A DNA stretch of 64,000 bases, taken from assembly GCA_963724705.1 (NCBI GenBank), contig CAVRVS010000007.1, forward strand, positions 124,001 through 188,000, in the 5' to 3' direction. Under the pieces are notes generated by a model, which worked only from the letters and a program-made list of their open reading frames with translations, was not told the DNA's origin and ran no database searches. This document shows positions 1 to 9,285 of this stretch, piece by piece. Made by a program: the position numbers and the translations under genes. Origin of the DNA: DASQPR01 sp963724705. GTDB taxonomy: Bacteria > Actinomycetota > Actinomycetes > Mycobacteriales > Micromonosporaceae. The first letter of the stretch is position 1. Each line of letters opens with the position of its first letter.

Positions 1-203
1 GCACGGTCGACGTCCACGTGCGACGGCTGCGCGCGAAGCTCGGCTCGGAGTACGAGTCGATGATCGGCACCGTACGCCAGGTCGGCTACAAGTTCGTCGT
101 GCCGTCCGCGCGCGGCATCGACCGGACTCCCGGCGCCGACCCGGAGCTGGATGTCGCCGACCCGACCGCCGTCGACCACCCGGCCGACCAGCTGCTCGCG
201 TAA
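1..203 (+). CDS. glnR: GlnR-type orphan response regulator, C-terminal end (partial)
   Basis: Only the last 67 codons are inside the window (frame from base 3). They encode the end of an OmpR/PhoB winged-helix DNA-binding domain: the recognition helix TVDVHVRRLRAKLG is followed by the wing IGTVRQVGYKFVVP and a short acidic tail. This wording is typical of actinobacterial GlnR, the nitrogen-assimilation regulator, and less so of PhoP or RegX3, whose wing normally reads TVRGLGYK. Context agrees: in mycobacteria glnR is directly followed by mshD and then a pst gene, the same order as here. The receiver domain lies outside the window, so the call rests on the C-terminus and on synteny. Confidence 0.8.
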   Translation, partial: TVDVHVRRLRAKLGSEYESMIGTVRQVGYKFVVPSARGIDRTPGADPELDVADPTAVDHPADQLLA

Positions 204-273
204 CGCCGGCGTCCGGACGCCGAGGGTCGAGCCGGCCGCTCGACATGCGGTGGATGGCGATACGGTGGCGATC

Positions 274-1251
274 GTGAGGCCGTCTCCCGTCGTGCGCCAG
301 GCCGACCACCTGAGTCCCGACGAGGTCGACGACGTCCATCGCCTGGCCACCGCGGCCGGCGACGCCGACGGTGCCTATCCGCTGTCCGAGCACGTGATGC
401 TGCACCTACGGCACGGTGGGGACGCGCCGGCCGTGCACCTGCTCATCCGGCACGGCGCCGAACTCGTCGGCTACGCGCACGTGGACACCACGGACGTCGT
501 CGACGGCGCGAGCGCGGAATTGGTCGTACACCCGATGTTCCGGCGGCATGGCCTCGGCCGTGCGCTCGTCACGGCCGTGACCGACGCGGCGGCGAGCCGA
601 CCCGACGGACGCCTGCGGCTGTGGGCGCACGGCGACCACCCGTCGGCGACGGCGCTCGCGCTGTCGCTCGGCTTCGACCGTCACCGGGTGCTGTTCCAGC
701 TGCGCCGGTCGCTGTTCGCGCCGGTCGCGCCGCCACACCTGCCCGACGGCGTCGACGCTTCGCGCGTTCGAGCCGGGCGCGACGACGAGGCGTGGGTACG
801 GGTCAATGCGCGCGCCTTCGCCGGCCACCCGGATCAAGGCAAGTGGACGATCGACGACCTGCGGGTCCGGATGACCGAACCGTGGTTCGACCCGGCCGGG
901 TTCCTGCTCGCGACCGCGCGGCGGGGAGTTGCTCGGCTTCCACTGGACGAAGGTGCACGGGTCCCTGCGCAGCGACCACCGGCCGGACGACGAAGCCGAG
1001 CACGACCACGACCCGATCGGCGAGGTGTACGTGCTCGGCGTCGACCCGGATGCGCGCGGGCCTCGGCCTCGGCGCCGCGCTCACCGAGGCCGGGCTGCGC
1101 TACCTGCGCGGGCGCGGGCTCGACCAGGTGATGCTCTACGTCGACGAGTCCAATCCCGCGTGCCGTTGACCTCTACCGTCGGCTCGGCTTCGTCCGGTGG
1201 ACCACCGACGTCTGCTTCCGCGCGGCCACCGTCGACGCTAAGCCTGTCTAA
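274..1251 (+). pseudogene. mshD: Mycothiol synthase (mycothiol acetyltransferase), frameshifted
   Basis: MshD transfers acetyl from acetyl-CoA to the cysteine amine of Cys-GlcN-Ins, the last step of mycothiol synthesis. It consists of two tandem GNAT domains. The first (VVHPMFRRHGLGRALV acetyl-CoA loop) is intact; the second is spread over three frames: a switch in the G run 923-926 leads into ELLGFHWTKVHG, another at about 1061 leads into LGLGAALTEAGLRYLRG, and a third at about 1161 leads into AVDLYRRLGFVRW. Removing one base at each point (a G, a C, a T) restores a normal-length protein of about 325 residues. Three same-direction single-base insertions in an otherwise well-conserved gene look like assembly errors, though decay is possible. 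The start GTG 274 is a choice; GTG 265 is also in frame. Confidence 0.85.
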
Positions 1252-1363
1252 GACCGCGGCCATTCAGATGCCGGTACGCAAGTCACGACAGCTGGATCGC
1301 CTGCCGCGCACGTCCGATATGCCATCTGGCCTGTCGCCGACCGTCACGCGGATGTCCTACGGT

Positions 1364-1417
1364 GTTCACCGTTCGTTCACTTTCCCCGGTTGGCCGTCCA
1401 CCTCGGGCTCCTAACGT
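1364..1417 (+). promoter_or_regulatory. PHO box and promoter of the pst operon
   Basis: Two contiguous 11-base direct repeats, GTTCACCGTTC (1364-1374) and GTTCACTTTCC (1375-1385), match the actinobacterial PhoP site, which is built from 11-base units with a GTTCACC core. A weaker third/fourth unit (TCCACCTCGGG, 1397-1407) follows in register. A possible -10 element TAACGT lies at 1412-1417, so the repeats overlap the -35 region as in PhoP-activated promoters. The gene downstream is pstS, the classic target. Confidence 0.75.
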
Positions 1418-1440
1418 CATTTTCACCGGTCGAGATGGCC

Positions 1441-1458
1441 GGCGCCGTGCACGGCGCC
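1441..1458 (+). promoter_or_regulatory. Perfect 18-bp palindrome in the pstS leader
   Basis: GGCGCCGTGCACGGCGCC is self-complementary over 18 bases and lies 41 bases before the pstS start, within the predicted 5' untranslated region. It could form a dimeric protein site or a short RNA stem. No function can be assigned from sequence. Confidence 0.4.
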
Positions 1459-1499
1459 TTGCGCCTGTGCCCTTACCACCCTCGAAGGGACGAAAACAC

Positions 1500-2567
1500 G
1501 TGAAGCTCCAGCGGCTCGGCATCCTGGCCGGCATCGCGCTGACCGCGACAGTCGCGCTCGCCGCGTGCGGCACGGACAACAACAGCAACACGCCCAGCGG
1601 TGGCAGTTCGGGTGGCACGGCCGCAGCCGGCTCCATCAACTGCGCCACCGGCACGCTGAACGCGCAGGGCTCGACGGCGCAGGCCAATGCGATCTCCAGT
1701 GGATCAAGGACTACAACGCGAAGTGCTCCGGTGCGACGATCAACTACCAGGGCACCGGCTCCGGCGCCGGCCAGACGGCGTTCATCGCCGGGCAGGCCGA
1801 CTTCGCCGGGTCCGACTCGGCGTTGAAGCCGGCCGACCAGCCGAAGGCGGATGCCCATTGCGCCTCCGGCGCTGCCGGCGGTGTGGCGATCCACCTGCCG
1901 ATGGTCGTCGGTCCGATCGCCGTCGTCTACAACGTGAGCGGTGTGACCAACCTGCAGCTCAAGCCGGCGACCCTTGCCGGCATCTTCTCCGGCAAGATCA
2001 AGACCTGGAATGACCCGGCGATCGCCGCGGACAACCCGGGCGCGAGCCTGCCGAGCACCAAGATCACGCCGGTACACCGCGCGGACAGCTCGGGCACCAG
2101 CGACAACTTCACCAAGTACCTGTCCCAGACCGCTGCGTCCGACTGGACGTTCGGCCACGACAAGGTGTGGCACGCGCCCGGCGGCGACGCCGAGACAGGG
2201 TTCGGACGGTGTCTCGAAGTTCATCGCGAGCACGGACGGCTCGATCGGCTACGACGAGTGGTCATTCGCCACGCTGAACAACCTGAACATGGCGAAGATC
2301 TTCAACGGCGCCGGTGAGTGGTCGACCCTGACCGCCGACTCGGCCGGCAAGACCATCGCGGGTGCGCAGACCGTCGGCACCGGCAACGACCTGCAGATGA
2401 AGATCGACTACACGACCAACACCCCGGGTGCCTACCCGATCGTGCTGGTCACGTACGAGATCGTCTGCGACAAGGGCAACCCGGCCGGCAGCCTCAACCT
2501 GCTCAAGTCGTTCCTCGGCTACACGTCGAGCACGGCCGGCCAGCAGGTCCTCACCACGGTCGGCTAG
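1500..2567 (+). pseudogene. pstS: Phosphate ABC transporter substrate-binding lipoprotein PstS, frameshifted
   Basis: PstS captures inorganic phosphate outside the membrane for the PstCAB transporter. The GTG start at 1500 follows a GAAGGGA ribosome site. A signal peptide ends in a lipobox (VALAAC), then a Ser/Gly/Asn linker. Phosphate-ligand motifs are recognisable: AQGSTAQANA, TGSGAGQTAFIAGQADFAGSD, and HRADSSGTSDNFTKYL. Two frame switches interrupt it: a base seems to be missing near 1695 (before QWIKDYNAKC) and an extra G is present in 2198-2200 (before SDGVSKFIASTDGSIGYDEW). Corrected, the length is about 355 residues, normal for the family. The gene opens the pst operon behind a PHO box; a non-functional PstS in an otherwise intact operon is unlikely, so sequence errors are suspected. 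Confidence 0.88.
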
Positions 2568-2782
2568 CGCTCCGCTGCCCGACTCGGTCCGCACGCAAGG
2601 TCGCGGCGGCTGTCACCGCAATGAGCTGACCTAGCCCGCTCATGAGCGGATCGTCACTGGTAGGGCCGCTGTTTCCGGCGCCAGTGGCGATCCGCTTCGG
2701 TATCCGCAACGTCCCGCTCCACCGCTTAACAGACCTAGACCCGAGAGCCGATCCACCAAGAGTGAACGGAGAGCTCACCCGA

Positions 2783-3871
2783 ATGAGCGAACCCTCGTTC
2801 AGTGGCTTCGCCGACATCGCGTCGACCTCCTCGACGGGGTCGGGCGACGACGGAGCCACCAAAGCCGCCGCCCCCGGTGGTCCGGCCGGCGGGGGCCCAG
2901 ATACTCCGCAACCGCCACTCGGCGGCGGCGACGCGCTACCCCACAAGCGCCGATGGAGTTTGGAGACCGGGTTCCGCAGCCTCACTACCGGCGCCGGCAT
3001 GACTGTCCTCGTGATCATTGTCGCGATCGGCGCATTTCTGATCGACAAGGCCGTGCCGGCCCTCCAGGCCAACCACGCGAACTTCCTGACCTACAAGAAC
3101 TGGTTCCCGAGCGACAACCCGCCGATGTTCGGCATCGCGGCACTCGCCTTCGGCACGGTTCTCACATCGATCCTTGCCCTGATCATGGCCGTGCCGGTCG
3201 CGCTGTCGATCGCGCTGTGTCTCACCCACTACGCACCGCGCCGGGTCGCCTCCGTGGTCGGTTTCGCGATCGATCTCCTGGCCGCGGTGCCGAGCATCGT
3301 GTACGGCCTGTGGGGCCGCGACTATCTGGTCAAACCGATCTCCGGCTTGTCGGCGTGGCTGCACGCGTACTTCGGATGGATCCCGATCTTCGGCAGCGAC
3401 GGACCGTACGGCAAGTCGATCCTGCTCGGTTCGATCGTCTTGGCGATCATGGTTCTGCCGATCGTGACCGCCCTCGTGCGTGAGGTGTTCGCACAGACGC
3501 CGACGATGAACGAAGAGGCCGCGCTCGCCCTGGGCGCGACGAAGTTGGAGATGATCCGGATCGCCGTCCTTCCGTACGGCCGTCCCGGCATCATCGCCGC
3601 GGTGATCCTCGGACTTGGTCGCGCGCTCGGCGAGACGATCGCCCTGGCGCTGACACTCGGGTCGACGTTCACGATCTCGGCCGACATCCTCGGCAACGGC
3701 GGGAACACGATCGCCGCGAACATCGCGCACAACTTCGGTGAGGCCGACGAAATCGGGCGTGGCGCCCTGATCGCATCCGGTCTCGTGCTGTTTGCGATCA
3801 CATTGGTCGTCAACGTGGTGGCCCGCGCGATCATCTACCGCCGTCGCGAGTTCCGGGCGAGTGCAGCATGA
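2783..3871 (+). CDS. pstC: Phosphate ABC transporter permease PstC
   Basis: One of the two membrane subunits of the high-affinity phosphate importer. The 362-residue protein has a long hydrophilic Ser/Gly/Pro-rich N-terminus (about 1-60), then six membrane segments of the MetI-like fold. The permease coupling loop EEAALALGATKLEMIRIAVL and the segment LGLGRALGETIALALTLG are characteristic. The ATG at 2783 was chosen because GGAGAG lies about ten bases upstream; in-frame starts further upstream would add residues without homology. It follows pstS by 215 bases, an interval in which no hairpin stood out, and is followed by pstA after 60 bases. Confidence 0.93.
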   Translation: MSEPSFSGFADIASTSSTGSGDDGATKAAAPGGPAGGGPDTPQPPLGGGDALPHKRRWSLETGFRSLTTGAGMTVLVIIVAIGAFLIDKAVPALQANHANFLTYKNWFPSDNPPMFGIAALAFGTVLTSILALIMAVPVALSIALCLTHYAPRRVASVVGFAIDLLAAVPSIVYGLWGRDYLVKPISGLSAWLHAYFGWIPIFGSDGPYGKSILLGSIVLAIMVLPIVTALVREVFAQTPTMNEEAALALGATKLEMIRIAVLPYGRPGIIAAVILGLGRALGETIALALTLGSTFTISADILGNGGNTIAANIAHNFGEADEIGRGALIASGLVLFAITLVVNVVARAIIYRRREFRASAA

Positions 3872-3931
3872 CCGCCCGCGTTCTCATCCGCCTTCTCGTC
3901 GGCGGACCCGCCGTGATCCGGGAGTGATCGC

Positions 3932-5002
3932 ATGACGACAGAGACCCTGATTCCGGCCGCGTCGCTGAAGGCGCACCGCCTACCGAGGTGGGTGCCGTGG
4001 GCCATTGGCGTGGTCAGCGCGGCGATCGCCTACCTCGTCATTTACGTCGGCGGCCAGCTGCGCGGCGGCATCACGATGACGGTCATCACCGCAGCCGTGC
4101 TTTTCCTCATCATTCTGGGAGCCACCGCGTTCTCGGTCGAGGGTTCTCGCGTAGCTCGCAACCGAGTGTTCACCGCGGCGATCTATATGGCCTGCGCGCT
4201 CGCCGCGCTTCCGCTGATCTACTTGGTGAAGACGCTGATCGACAACGGGCTGGATCGCTTCGACGCGGAATTCTTCACCCACTCGATGCGTGACATCACG
4301 CCGTTCGACGGCGGCGGCGGCGCCTACCACGCGATCATCGGCACGATCGAGCAGGTCGTCATCGCAGCCATCATCACAGTGCCGCTCGGAGTCGGCTGTG
4401 CGATCTACATGGTCGAGTACGGCAAGGGCCGGCTGGTGAAGATCGTGCAGTTCTTCGTGGACGTCATGACCGGCATTCCGTCGATCGTCGCAGGCCTGTT
4501 CATCCTCTCGTTCTGGGTCATCATCGTGTCGCCGACGTTCAACAACGGCCGACCCGGATACTCCGGATTTGCCGCGGCTCTCGCGCTGTCGGTCCTGATG
4601 CTGCCGACGATCACCCGGTCGTCCGAGGAGATGCTGCGGCTCGTGCCGAGCGAGCTCCGCGAGGGCGCGTACGCGCTCGGCATCCCGAAGTGGAAGACGA
4701 TTGTCAAGATCGTGCTACCCACGGCCGCGGCCGGCATCGTCACCGGCGTCATGCTGGCGGTCGCGCGCGCCGCCGGCGAAACCGCGCCAGTTCTCCTGGT
4801 GGCCGGCGGCACGGACTCGATCAACTACAACCCATTCCATGGCAACCAGGAGTCGCTGGCGGTCTACATCTACGACCAGGCGCGGCTGGCGACCAAGTTC
4901 GGTGCCCCCCGCGCGTGGTCGGCCGCCCTCACCCTCGTGCTCATCGTGCTCGCCCTGACCATCGCGGCCAAGCTCCTCGCGCGTCGCAGCAAGTTGCGGT
5001 GA
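3932..5002 (+). CDS. pstA: Phosphate ABC transporter permease PstA
   Basis: Second membrane subunit of the phosphate importer, 356 residues. Three hydrophobic segments at the N-terminus (about 20-100) precede the MetI-like permease core, which contains the motif VGCAIYMVEYGKG, the periplasmic GIPSIVAGLFILSFWV segment, and the ATPase-contact loop LREGAYALGIPKWKTIVKIV followed by AVARAAGETAPVLLVAGG. The ATG at 3932 follows GGGAGTGATCGC. The gene continues the pstS-pstC-pstA-pstB order; the 147-base gap to pstB shows nothing recognisable. Confidence 0.93.
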   Translation: MTTETLIPAASLKAHRLPRWVPWAIGVVSAAIAYLVIYVGGQLRGGITMTVITAAVLFLIILGATAFSVEGSRVARNRVFTAAIYMACALAALPLIYLVKTLIDNGLDRFDAEFFTHSMRDITPFDGGGGAYHAIIGTIEQVVIAAIITVPLGVGCAIYMVEYGKGRLVKIVQFFVDVMTGIPSIVAGLFILSFWVIIVSPTFNNGRPGYSGFAAALALSVLMLPTITRSSEEMLRLVPSELREGAYALGIPKWKTIVKIVLPTAAAGIVTGVMLAVARAAGETAPVLLVAGGTDSINYNPFHGNQESLAVYIYDQARLATKFGAPRAWSAALTLVLIVLALTIAAKLLARRSKLR

Positions 5003-5149
5003 TCACATGCCCACTCCGCGAACCGCACCCCGGTCGAACTTGCCGACCGTCACACCCGGCAACACCATCGCATCAGGCAGCACGCTTCAAACACCACCGC
5101 ACCAGCCCGTACCGGGTCCGCCCGAACAGACCTGAGAAGGACGACCGCC

Positions 5150-5926
5150 ATGGCAAAGCGCATCGAAGCCAACAACATCACCGCCTACTACGGATCGTTC
5201 AAGGCCATCGACTCGATCTCGATGACGATCGAACCCAAGTCGGTCACCGCCCTGATCGGACCGTCGGGCTGCGGCAAATCGACCTTCCTCCGATCGATCA
5301 ACCGCATGCACGAGGTCCTCCCCGGTGCCCACGTCGAGGGTGAACTGACCATCGACGGCCAGAACATCTACGACCGGGACGTCGACGTCACCGCCGTACG
5401 CCGGATGATCGGCATGGTCTTCCAGCGGCCGAACCCGTTCCCGACCATGTCGATCTACGACAATGTCGTGGCCGGCCTTCGACTCGGCGGCCTCCGTCGC
5501 AAGTCGGCGCTGGACGACGCCTGCGAGAAGGCGCTGCGTGCGGCCAACCTCTGGAACGAGGTGCACACGCGGCTCTCCCGTCCGGGGGCGGGCCTGTCCG
5601 GTGGCCAGCAACAGCGCCTGTGCATCGCCCGTACGATCGCGGTCGAGCCGCAGGTCGTGCTGATGGACGAGCCGTGCTCGGCGCTCGACCCGATCTCGAC
5701 ACTCGCGATCGAGGACCTGATCACCGAGCTCAAGTCCCAGTACACGATCGTGATTGTCACGCACAACATGCAGCAGGCAGCCCGCGTGTCGGACCGCACG
5801 GCGTTCTTCTCCATCGACAAGACCGGCGACCCGGGTCGCCTGATCGAATTCGATGACACGACGCGCATCTTCACCAACCCGAACGAGAAGAAGACCGAGG
5901 ACTACATCACCGGCCGCTTCGGGTGA
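5150..5926 (+). CDS. pstB: Phosphate ABC transporter ATP-binding protein PstB
   Basis: The ATPase that drives phosphate uptake through PstCA. The 258-residue protein has Walker A GPSGCGKST (about residues 38-46), Q-loop in VFQRPNPFPTMSIYDNV, signature LSGGQQQRLCIAR, Walker B VVLMDEPCSALDP and the switch histidine in IVIVTHNMQQAARVSD, all intact. The ATG at 5150 follows GAGAAGGACGACCGCC. It is the last gene of the operon; a rho-independent type terminator follows. No phoU is attached here, although a PhoU-like gene sits beside the Pit transporter 5 kb away. Confidence 0.96.
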   Translation: MAKRIEANNITAYYGSFKAIDSISMTIEPKSVTALIGPSGCGKSTFLRSINRMHEVLPGAHVEGELTIDGQNIYDRDVDVTAVRRMIGMVFQRPNPFPTMSIYDNVVAGLRLGGLRRKSALDDACEKALRAANLWNEVHTRLSRPGAGLSGGQQQRLCIARTIAVEPQVVLMDEPCSALDPISTLAIEDLITELKSQYTIVIVTHNMQQAARVSDRTAFFSIDKTGDPGRLIEFDDTTRIFTNPNEKKTEDYITGRFG

Positions 5927-5983
5927 GCAGGCGCGCATAAGGTTCTCGTGCTTAGCCGCTTCGAGCGGCGGGTACGTGCAGGC

Positions 5984-6031
5984 GTGGCACCGTGTCGGAG
6001 TTCGGGATCCGGCGCGGTGCCACATGTTTTT
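5984..6031 (+). terminator. Terminator of the pst operon
   Basis: Inverted repeat GTGGCACCG (5984-5992) / CGGTGCCAC (6015-6023) is followed at once by a run of five T (6027-6031). It lies 58 bases after the pstB stop and faces the convergent NUDIX gene. Confidence 0.7.
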
Positions 6032-6048
6032 CCGGCCGGCTCTCAGCC

Positions 6049-6906
6049 TCACGCCTCCACGAGGCGTGGCATCACCGGTGTCGCCGCGTCACGGGTGGCG
6101 GCCGCGGTCATCAAATCGTCGATCGAGCCGTATGCGTCGACCTGCTTCAGCGTCGCCCGCGTCGGAGGCAGCATCGGTAGGCCACGCCGATCGATCGGCC
6201 GTACCCACCGAACCTCGTCGGCCTCGCCGCCAACGTTCCGCGTGAGCTGGCCGGCGGGTAACCGGGCCAGGAAGAAGTAAGTGTCGTAGCGCCGCGGCTC
6301 GAATTCGGGCGTGATCCACCGGGCCCATGGCGCAAGCAGGTCCGCGCGCAGTGCGAGGTCGCGCGCGCGGAGGAACTCGGCGAAGCCGAGTCGACGTGCG
6401 ACCAGCGCGGCGCGCTCGGCCTCCCAATCGTCACCAGAGACGTCGCCGACAATCGTGGACTCGGTCGGACCGGCGAGGAGGATGCCCGACTCTTCGAACA
6501 CCTCGCGTACGGCCGCGCACACGATGGCCTCCGCCTGGTCCGGCGGCTGGCCGAGCCGCCGCGCCCACGTCGCCGCATCCGGTCCCGCCCAACGGATTCC
6601 GGCGCCGGCATCTCGTGGATCGACCGAACCGCCGGGAAACGCGTACATGCCGGGAGCGAACGGCATCGTCGGTACGCGCCGGATCGCGTACACCTCGTAG
6701 CGAGCGGACTGCCCGCCGGAGGGTTCGGGTCGAAGCAGGAGGACCGTCGCGGCCAATCGCGGTACGGCCGGCGGGTCACCGGAGCCGTAAAACGCGCGTG
6801 CGCGGGCGAGCAGCGCCGGCGGCAGATCGGTCGGCCGCAGCTCGGGTGACGAGCTGCTCTGGCCGTCCGGCCCACGCCCCGGACCAGCCGCCGGCGCGTC
6901 AGTCAA
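6049..6906 (-). CDS. NUDIX hydrolase, NUDT7/NUDT19-like (probable CoA diphosphatase)
   Basis: A 285-residue NUDIX hydrolase. The NUDIX box is split by an insertion of about 40 residues between FPGGSV and the helix AVREVFEESGILLAG, which keeps the catalytic REVFEESG. This long insertion is typical of the NUDT19/CoA-pyrophosphatase group that cleaves CoA and acyl-CoA to phosphopantetheine products. Consistent with that, it overlaps the upstream thiolase gene by 8 bases and is presumably co-translated with it. The predicted start is TTG at 6906; no better ATG/GTG lies near. A PQQ/acyl-CoA specificity cannot be read directly from the sequence. Confidence 0.8.
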   Translation of the reverse strand: MTDAPAAGPGRGPDGQSSSSPELRPTDLPPALLARARAFYGSGDPPAVPRLAATVLLLRPEPSGGQSARYEVYAIRRVPTMPFAPGMYAFPGGSVDPRDAGAGIRWAGPDAATWARRLGQPPDQAEAIVCAAVREVFEESGILLAGPTESTIVGDVSGDDWEAERAALVARRLGFAEFLRARDLALRADLLAPWARWITPEFEPRRYDTYFFLARLPAGQLTRNVGGEADEVRWVRPIDRRGLPMLPPTRATLKQVDAYGSIDDLMTAAATRDAATPVMPRLVEA

Positions 6907-8068
6907 CCTGAACTACCACGGCGGTGCCCTGGCCGACGCCGATGCAGGCGGCCGCGATGCCGTAGCCGCCGCCGCGCCGCGCCACCTCGCGGCAGACGTC
7001 CACGATCACGCGGGGGGCGGACGCTCCGAGCGGGTGGCCCATCGCGATCGCGCCACCGTTCGGGTTGACCCGTTCCAGGTCGAGTGACGGCAGACCATCG
7101 AGCACCGATAGGACCATCGCCGCGAACGCCTCGTTGATTTCCCAGGCTGCGATGTCGGCCACGGTCAGTCCGGCCCGATCGAGCACCTTTCCGATCGCAC
7201 CAACGGGAGCCAGGGTGAACCGCTCCGGCGCGATGCCGACGGTGGCGCTGGCGATGATGCGGCCGATCGGTTCGACGCCCAGTTCGGCCGCCATCTCGCG
7301 GGTGCCGACGAACGTCGCAATGGCTCCGTCGTTGATGGGCGAGGAGTTGCCGGCCGTGACCGTACCGTCCTTGGTGAACGCCGGCTTCAACGCGGCCAGT
7401 TTCGCCGCGGTGGTGTCCGGGCGGATCGACTCGTCGCGGGTCACGGACTCGACCGGGAAGACGTACCCGTCGTGCAGGCCCTTGTCGAACGCCGCCGCGG
7501 CCCGCTCATGCGAGCGCAAGGCCCACTCGTCCTGCGCCTCCCGCGAGATGCCGAGTTCGGCCGCGACCGCCTCGGCACACGCACCCAGCGACGCCGTTTG
7601 TTGGGCCGAGAATTTCGGGTTCACGATGCGCCAGCCGACCTGCGTCGGGTAGAGCTGCATCGTCACCGGCTGGGCGACATCGGGCTTGGGGATGACGAAC
7701 GGCGCGCGAGTCATGCTCTCCACGCCGCCAGCGATCATCAGCGACGCGTCGCCGGCTCGGACGGCCCGTGCGGCCTGGATGATCGCTTCCCCGCCGGAAC
7801 CGCAGAGCCGGTTGACCGTCACCCCGGGTACGGTGTCCGGCAACCCGGCCAACAGCACGGCCATCCGAGCAACGTCGCGATTGTCTTCACCGGCACCGTT
7901 GGTGTCGCCGAGGATCACGTCGTCGAGGCGGCCGGCGTCGAGCCCGGCGTGTCGCTTCATCAGCTCGATGATGGGCAGGGCGGCCAGGTCGTCCGTACGG
8001 ATTCCGGCCAATCCACCGCGGTGCTTGCCGAACGGCGTGCGCACCGCGTCAATGAGGTAGGCGTCCAC
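6899..8068 (-). CDS. Thiolase (acetyl-CoA acyltransferase)
   Basis: Type-II thiolase of 389 residues, which cleaves 3-ketoacyl-CoA with CoA or runs in the condensing direction. All catalytic positions are visible: nucleophilic Cys in VTVNRLCGSGGEA (about residue 92), GGAIAMGHPLGAS with the active His, and AAACIGVGQGTAV with the second Cys. The GTG at 8068 begins the canonical MDAYLIDAVRTPFGKHRGG N-terminus. Wording around RLCGSGGEA and GGVESMTRAPFV is close to 3-oxoadipyl-CoA thiolases (PcaF) as well as FadA, so substrate is open. The gene overlaps the downstream NUDIX gene, suggesting a link to CoA-ester turnover. Confidence 0.88.
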   Translation of the reverse strand: MDAYLIDAVRTPFGKHRGGLAGIRTDDLAALPIIELMKRHAGLDAGRLDDVILGDTNGAGEDNRDVARMAVLLAGLPDTVPGVTVNRLCGSGGEAIIQAARAVRAGDASLMIAGGVESMTRAPFVIPKPDVAQPVTMQLYPTQVGWRIVNPKFSAQQTASLGACAEAVAAELGISREAQDEWALRSHERAAAAFDKGLHDGYVFPVESVTRDESIRPDTTAAKLAALKPAFTKDGTVTAGNSSPINDGAIATFVGTREMAAELGVEPIGRIIASATVGIAPERFTLAPVGAIGKVLDRAGLTVADIAAWEINEAFAAMVLSVLDGLPSLDLERVNPNGGAIAMGHPLGASAPRVIVDVCREVARRGGGYGIAAACIGVGQGTAVVVQVD

Positions 8069-8244
8069 GGCATTGAGCCTACTGGCCGCCGAACCACGCC
8101 GACCTCGGCGATCGCCGGCGAACGCACGCGATGAGCGGCTGCTCACGCCGACGCGTAGCGCAGCCGCGAGGCGCATGTCCGCCGTCGAGTGCCGATTGAG
8201 CGGTCCGGCGCACGCTCGCCGTCGCCGGCTGGTTCGATGTGTGC

Positions 8245-9264
8245 ATGACCGATCCGATCCGCTGGGGCATCGTCGCCACCGGCCACATCGCCGCCCAGTT
8301 CGTCAGCGATCTCGGGATCGTCGAGGACGCTGAGGTCGTCGCTGTGGCCTCACGCAGCGACGATTCGGCCGGCCGGTTCGCCACCGAGCATCACATCCCC
8401 CGGCCGTACGGCACCTGGGAAGCGCTCGCCGCCGACCCGTACGTCGACATCGTCTACGTCGCCGGTCCGCACCCGGCCCACCATGCGGCCGCCCGCATGA
8501 TGCTCGCGGCCGGCAAAGCGGTGCTGTGTGAGAAACCCATCACACTCAACGCGCCGCAGGCCGAAGACCTGGTCGCCGTCGCGGCCGAGCACCGCGTGTT
8601 CCTCGCCGAGGCGATGTGGACGCGCACGATCCCGGCGGTACGCCGAATAGTCGATCTTGTCGCCGACGGCGCGGTCGGCGAGGTGACCGCGGTATCGGCC
8701 GACTTCAGCTTCGCGGCGGCGGTCGGCCCCGAGCACCGGCTGCGCAACCCGGCCCTCGGCGGCGGCGCGCTTCTCGACCTCGGTGTATATCCGCTGGCGT
8801 TCGCGCAGCTCTTCTTCGGCCGGCCCGACACGGTCAGTGCGTCGGCGCGGTTGTCGCCAGAGGGCGTGGATGCCGGAACCGGAATCCTGCTCGGCTACCG
8901 CCCCGGCCGGCCGGACGCCCCGTCATGGTGCGCGGACACGGCGTACGCGGCGTTGACCTGCGCGTTCGACACGAACGGCGCGACGACGGCGACGATCGCC
9001 GGCACGCTCGGCCGGATCGACCTCCCGGCCGGATTCCACCATCCACAATCGTTCACACTGCACCGCGGCAACGACGTCGAGCTGGTTGAGGTGCCGTACG
9101 AGGGGCACGGCCTGCGCTTCCCGGCCATCGAGGCGATGCGCTGCCTTCGAGCAGGCGAGACCGAGAGCCCACTCCTGCCGCACGCGGCCACGCTCGCCGT
9201 GATGACGACGATGGACGAGATCCGTGGCCAGATCGGGGTGAACTACCCCGCCGACGCGGCCTGA
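8245..9264 (+). CDS. Gfo/Idh/MocA family NAD(P)-dependent oxidoreductase
   Basis: 339-residue dehydrogenase with an N-terminal Rossmann fold beginning WGIVATGHIAAQFVSDL, the family motif VLCEKPITLN (Lys and Pro of the EKP signature, about residue 92-97), and a C-terminal alpha/beta substrate domain with the conserved GGGALLDLGVYPLAFAQLFFG strand. Related enzymes act on sugars, inositols or trans-dihydrodiols; the sequence does not decide which. ATG 8245 is preferred, with ATG 8239 an alternative two codons upstream. It stands alone, divergent from the thiolase and convergent with the Pit gene. Confidence 0.88.
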   Translation: MTDPIRWGIVATGHIAAQFVSDLGIVEDAEVVAVASRSDDSAGRFATEHHIPRPYGTWEALAADPYVDIVYVAGPHPAHHAAARMMLAAGKAVLCEKPITLNAPQAEDLVAVAAEHRVFLAEAMWTRTIPAVRRIVDLVADGAVGEVTAVSADFSFAAAVGPEHRLRNPALGGGALLDLGVYPLAFAQLFFGRPDTVSASARLSPEGVDAGTGILLGYRPGRPDAPSWCADTAYAALTCAFDTNGATTATIAGTLGRIDLPAGFHHPQSFTLHRGNDVELVEVPYEGHGLRFPAIEAMRCLRAGETESPLLPHAATLAVMTTMDEIRGQIGVNYPADAA

Positions 9265-9285
9265 CGCATCGCGCCCGGCACCTGT

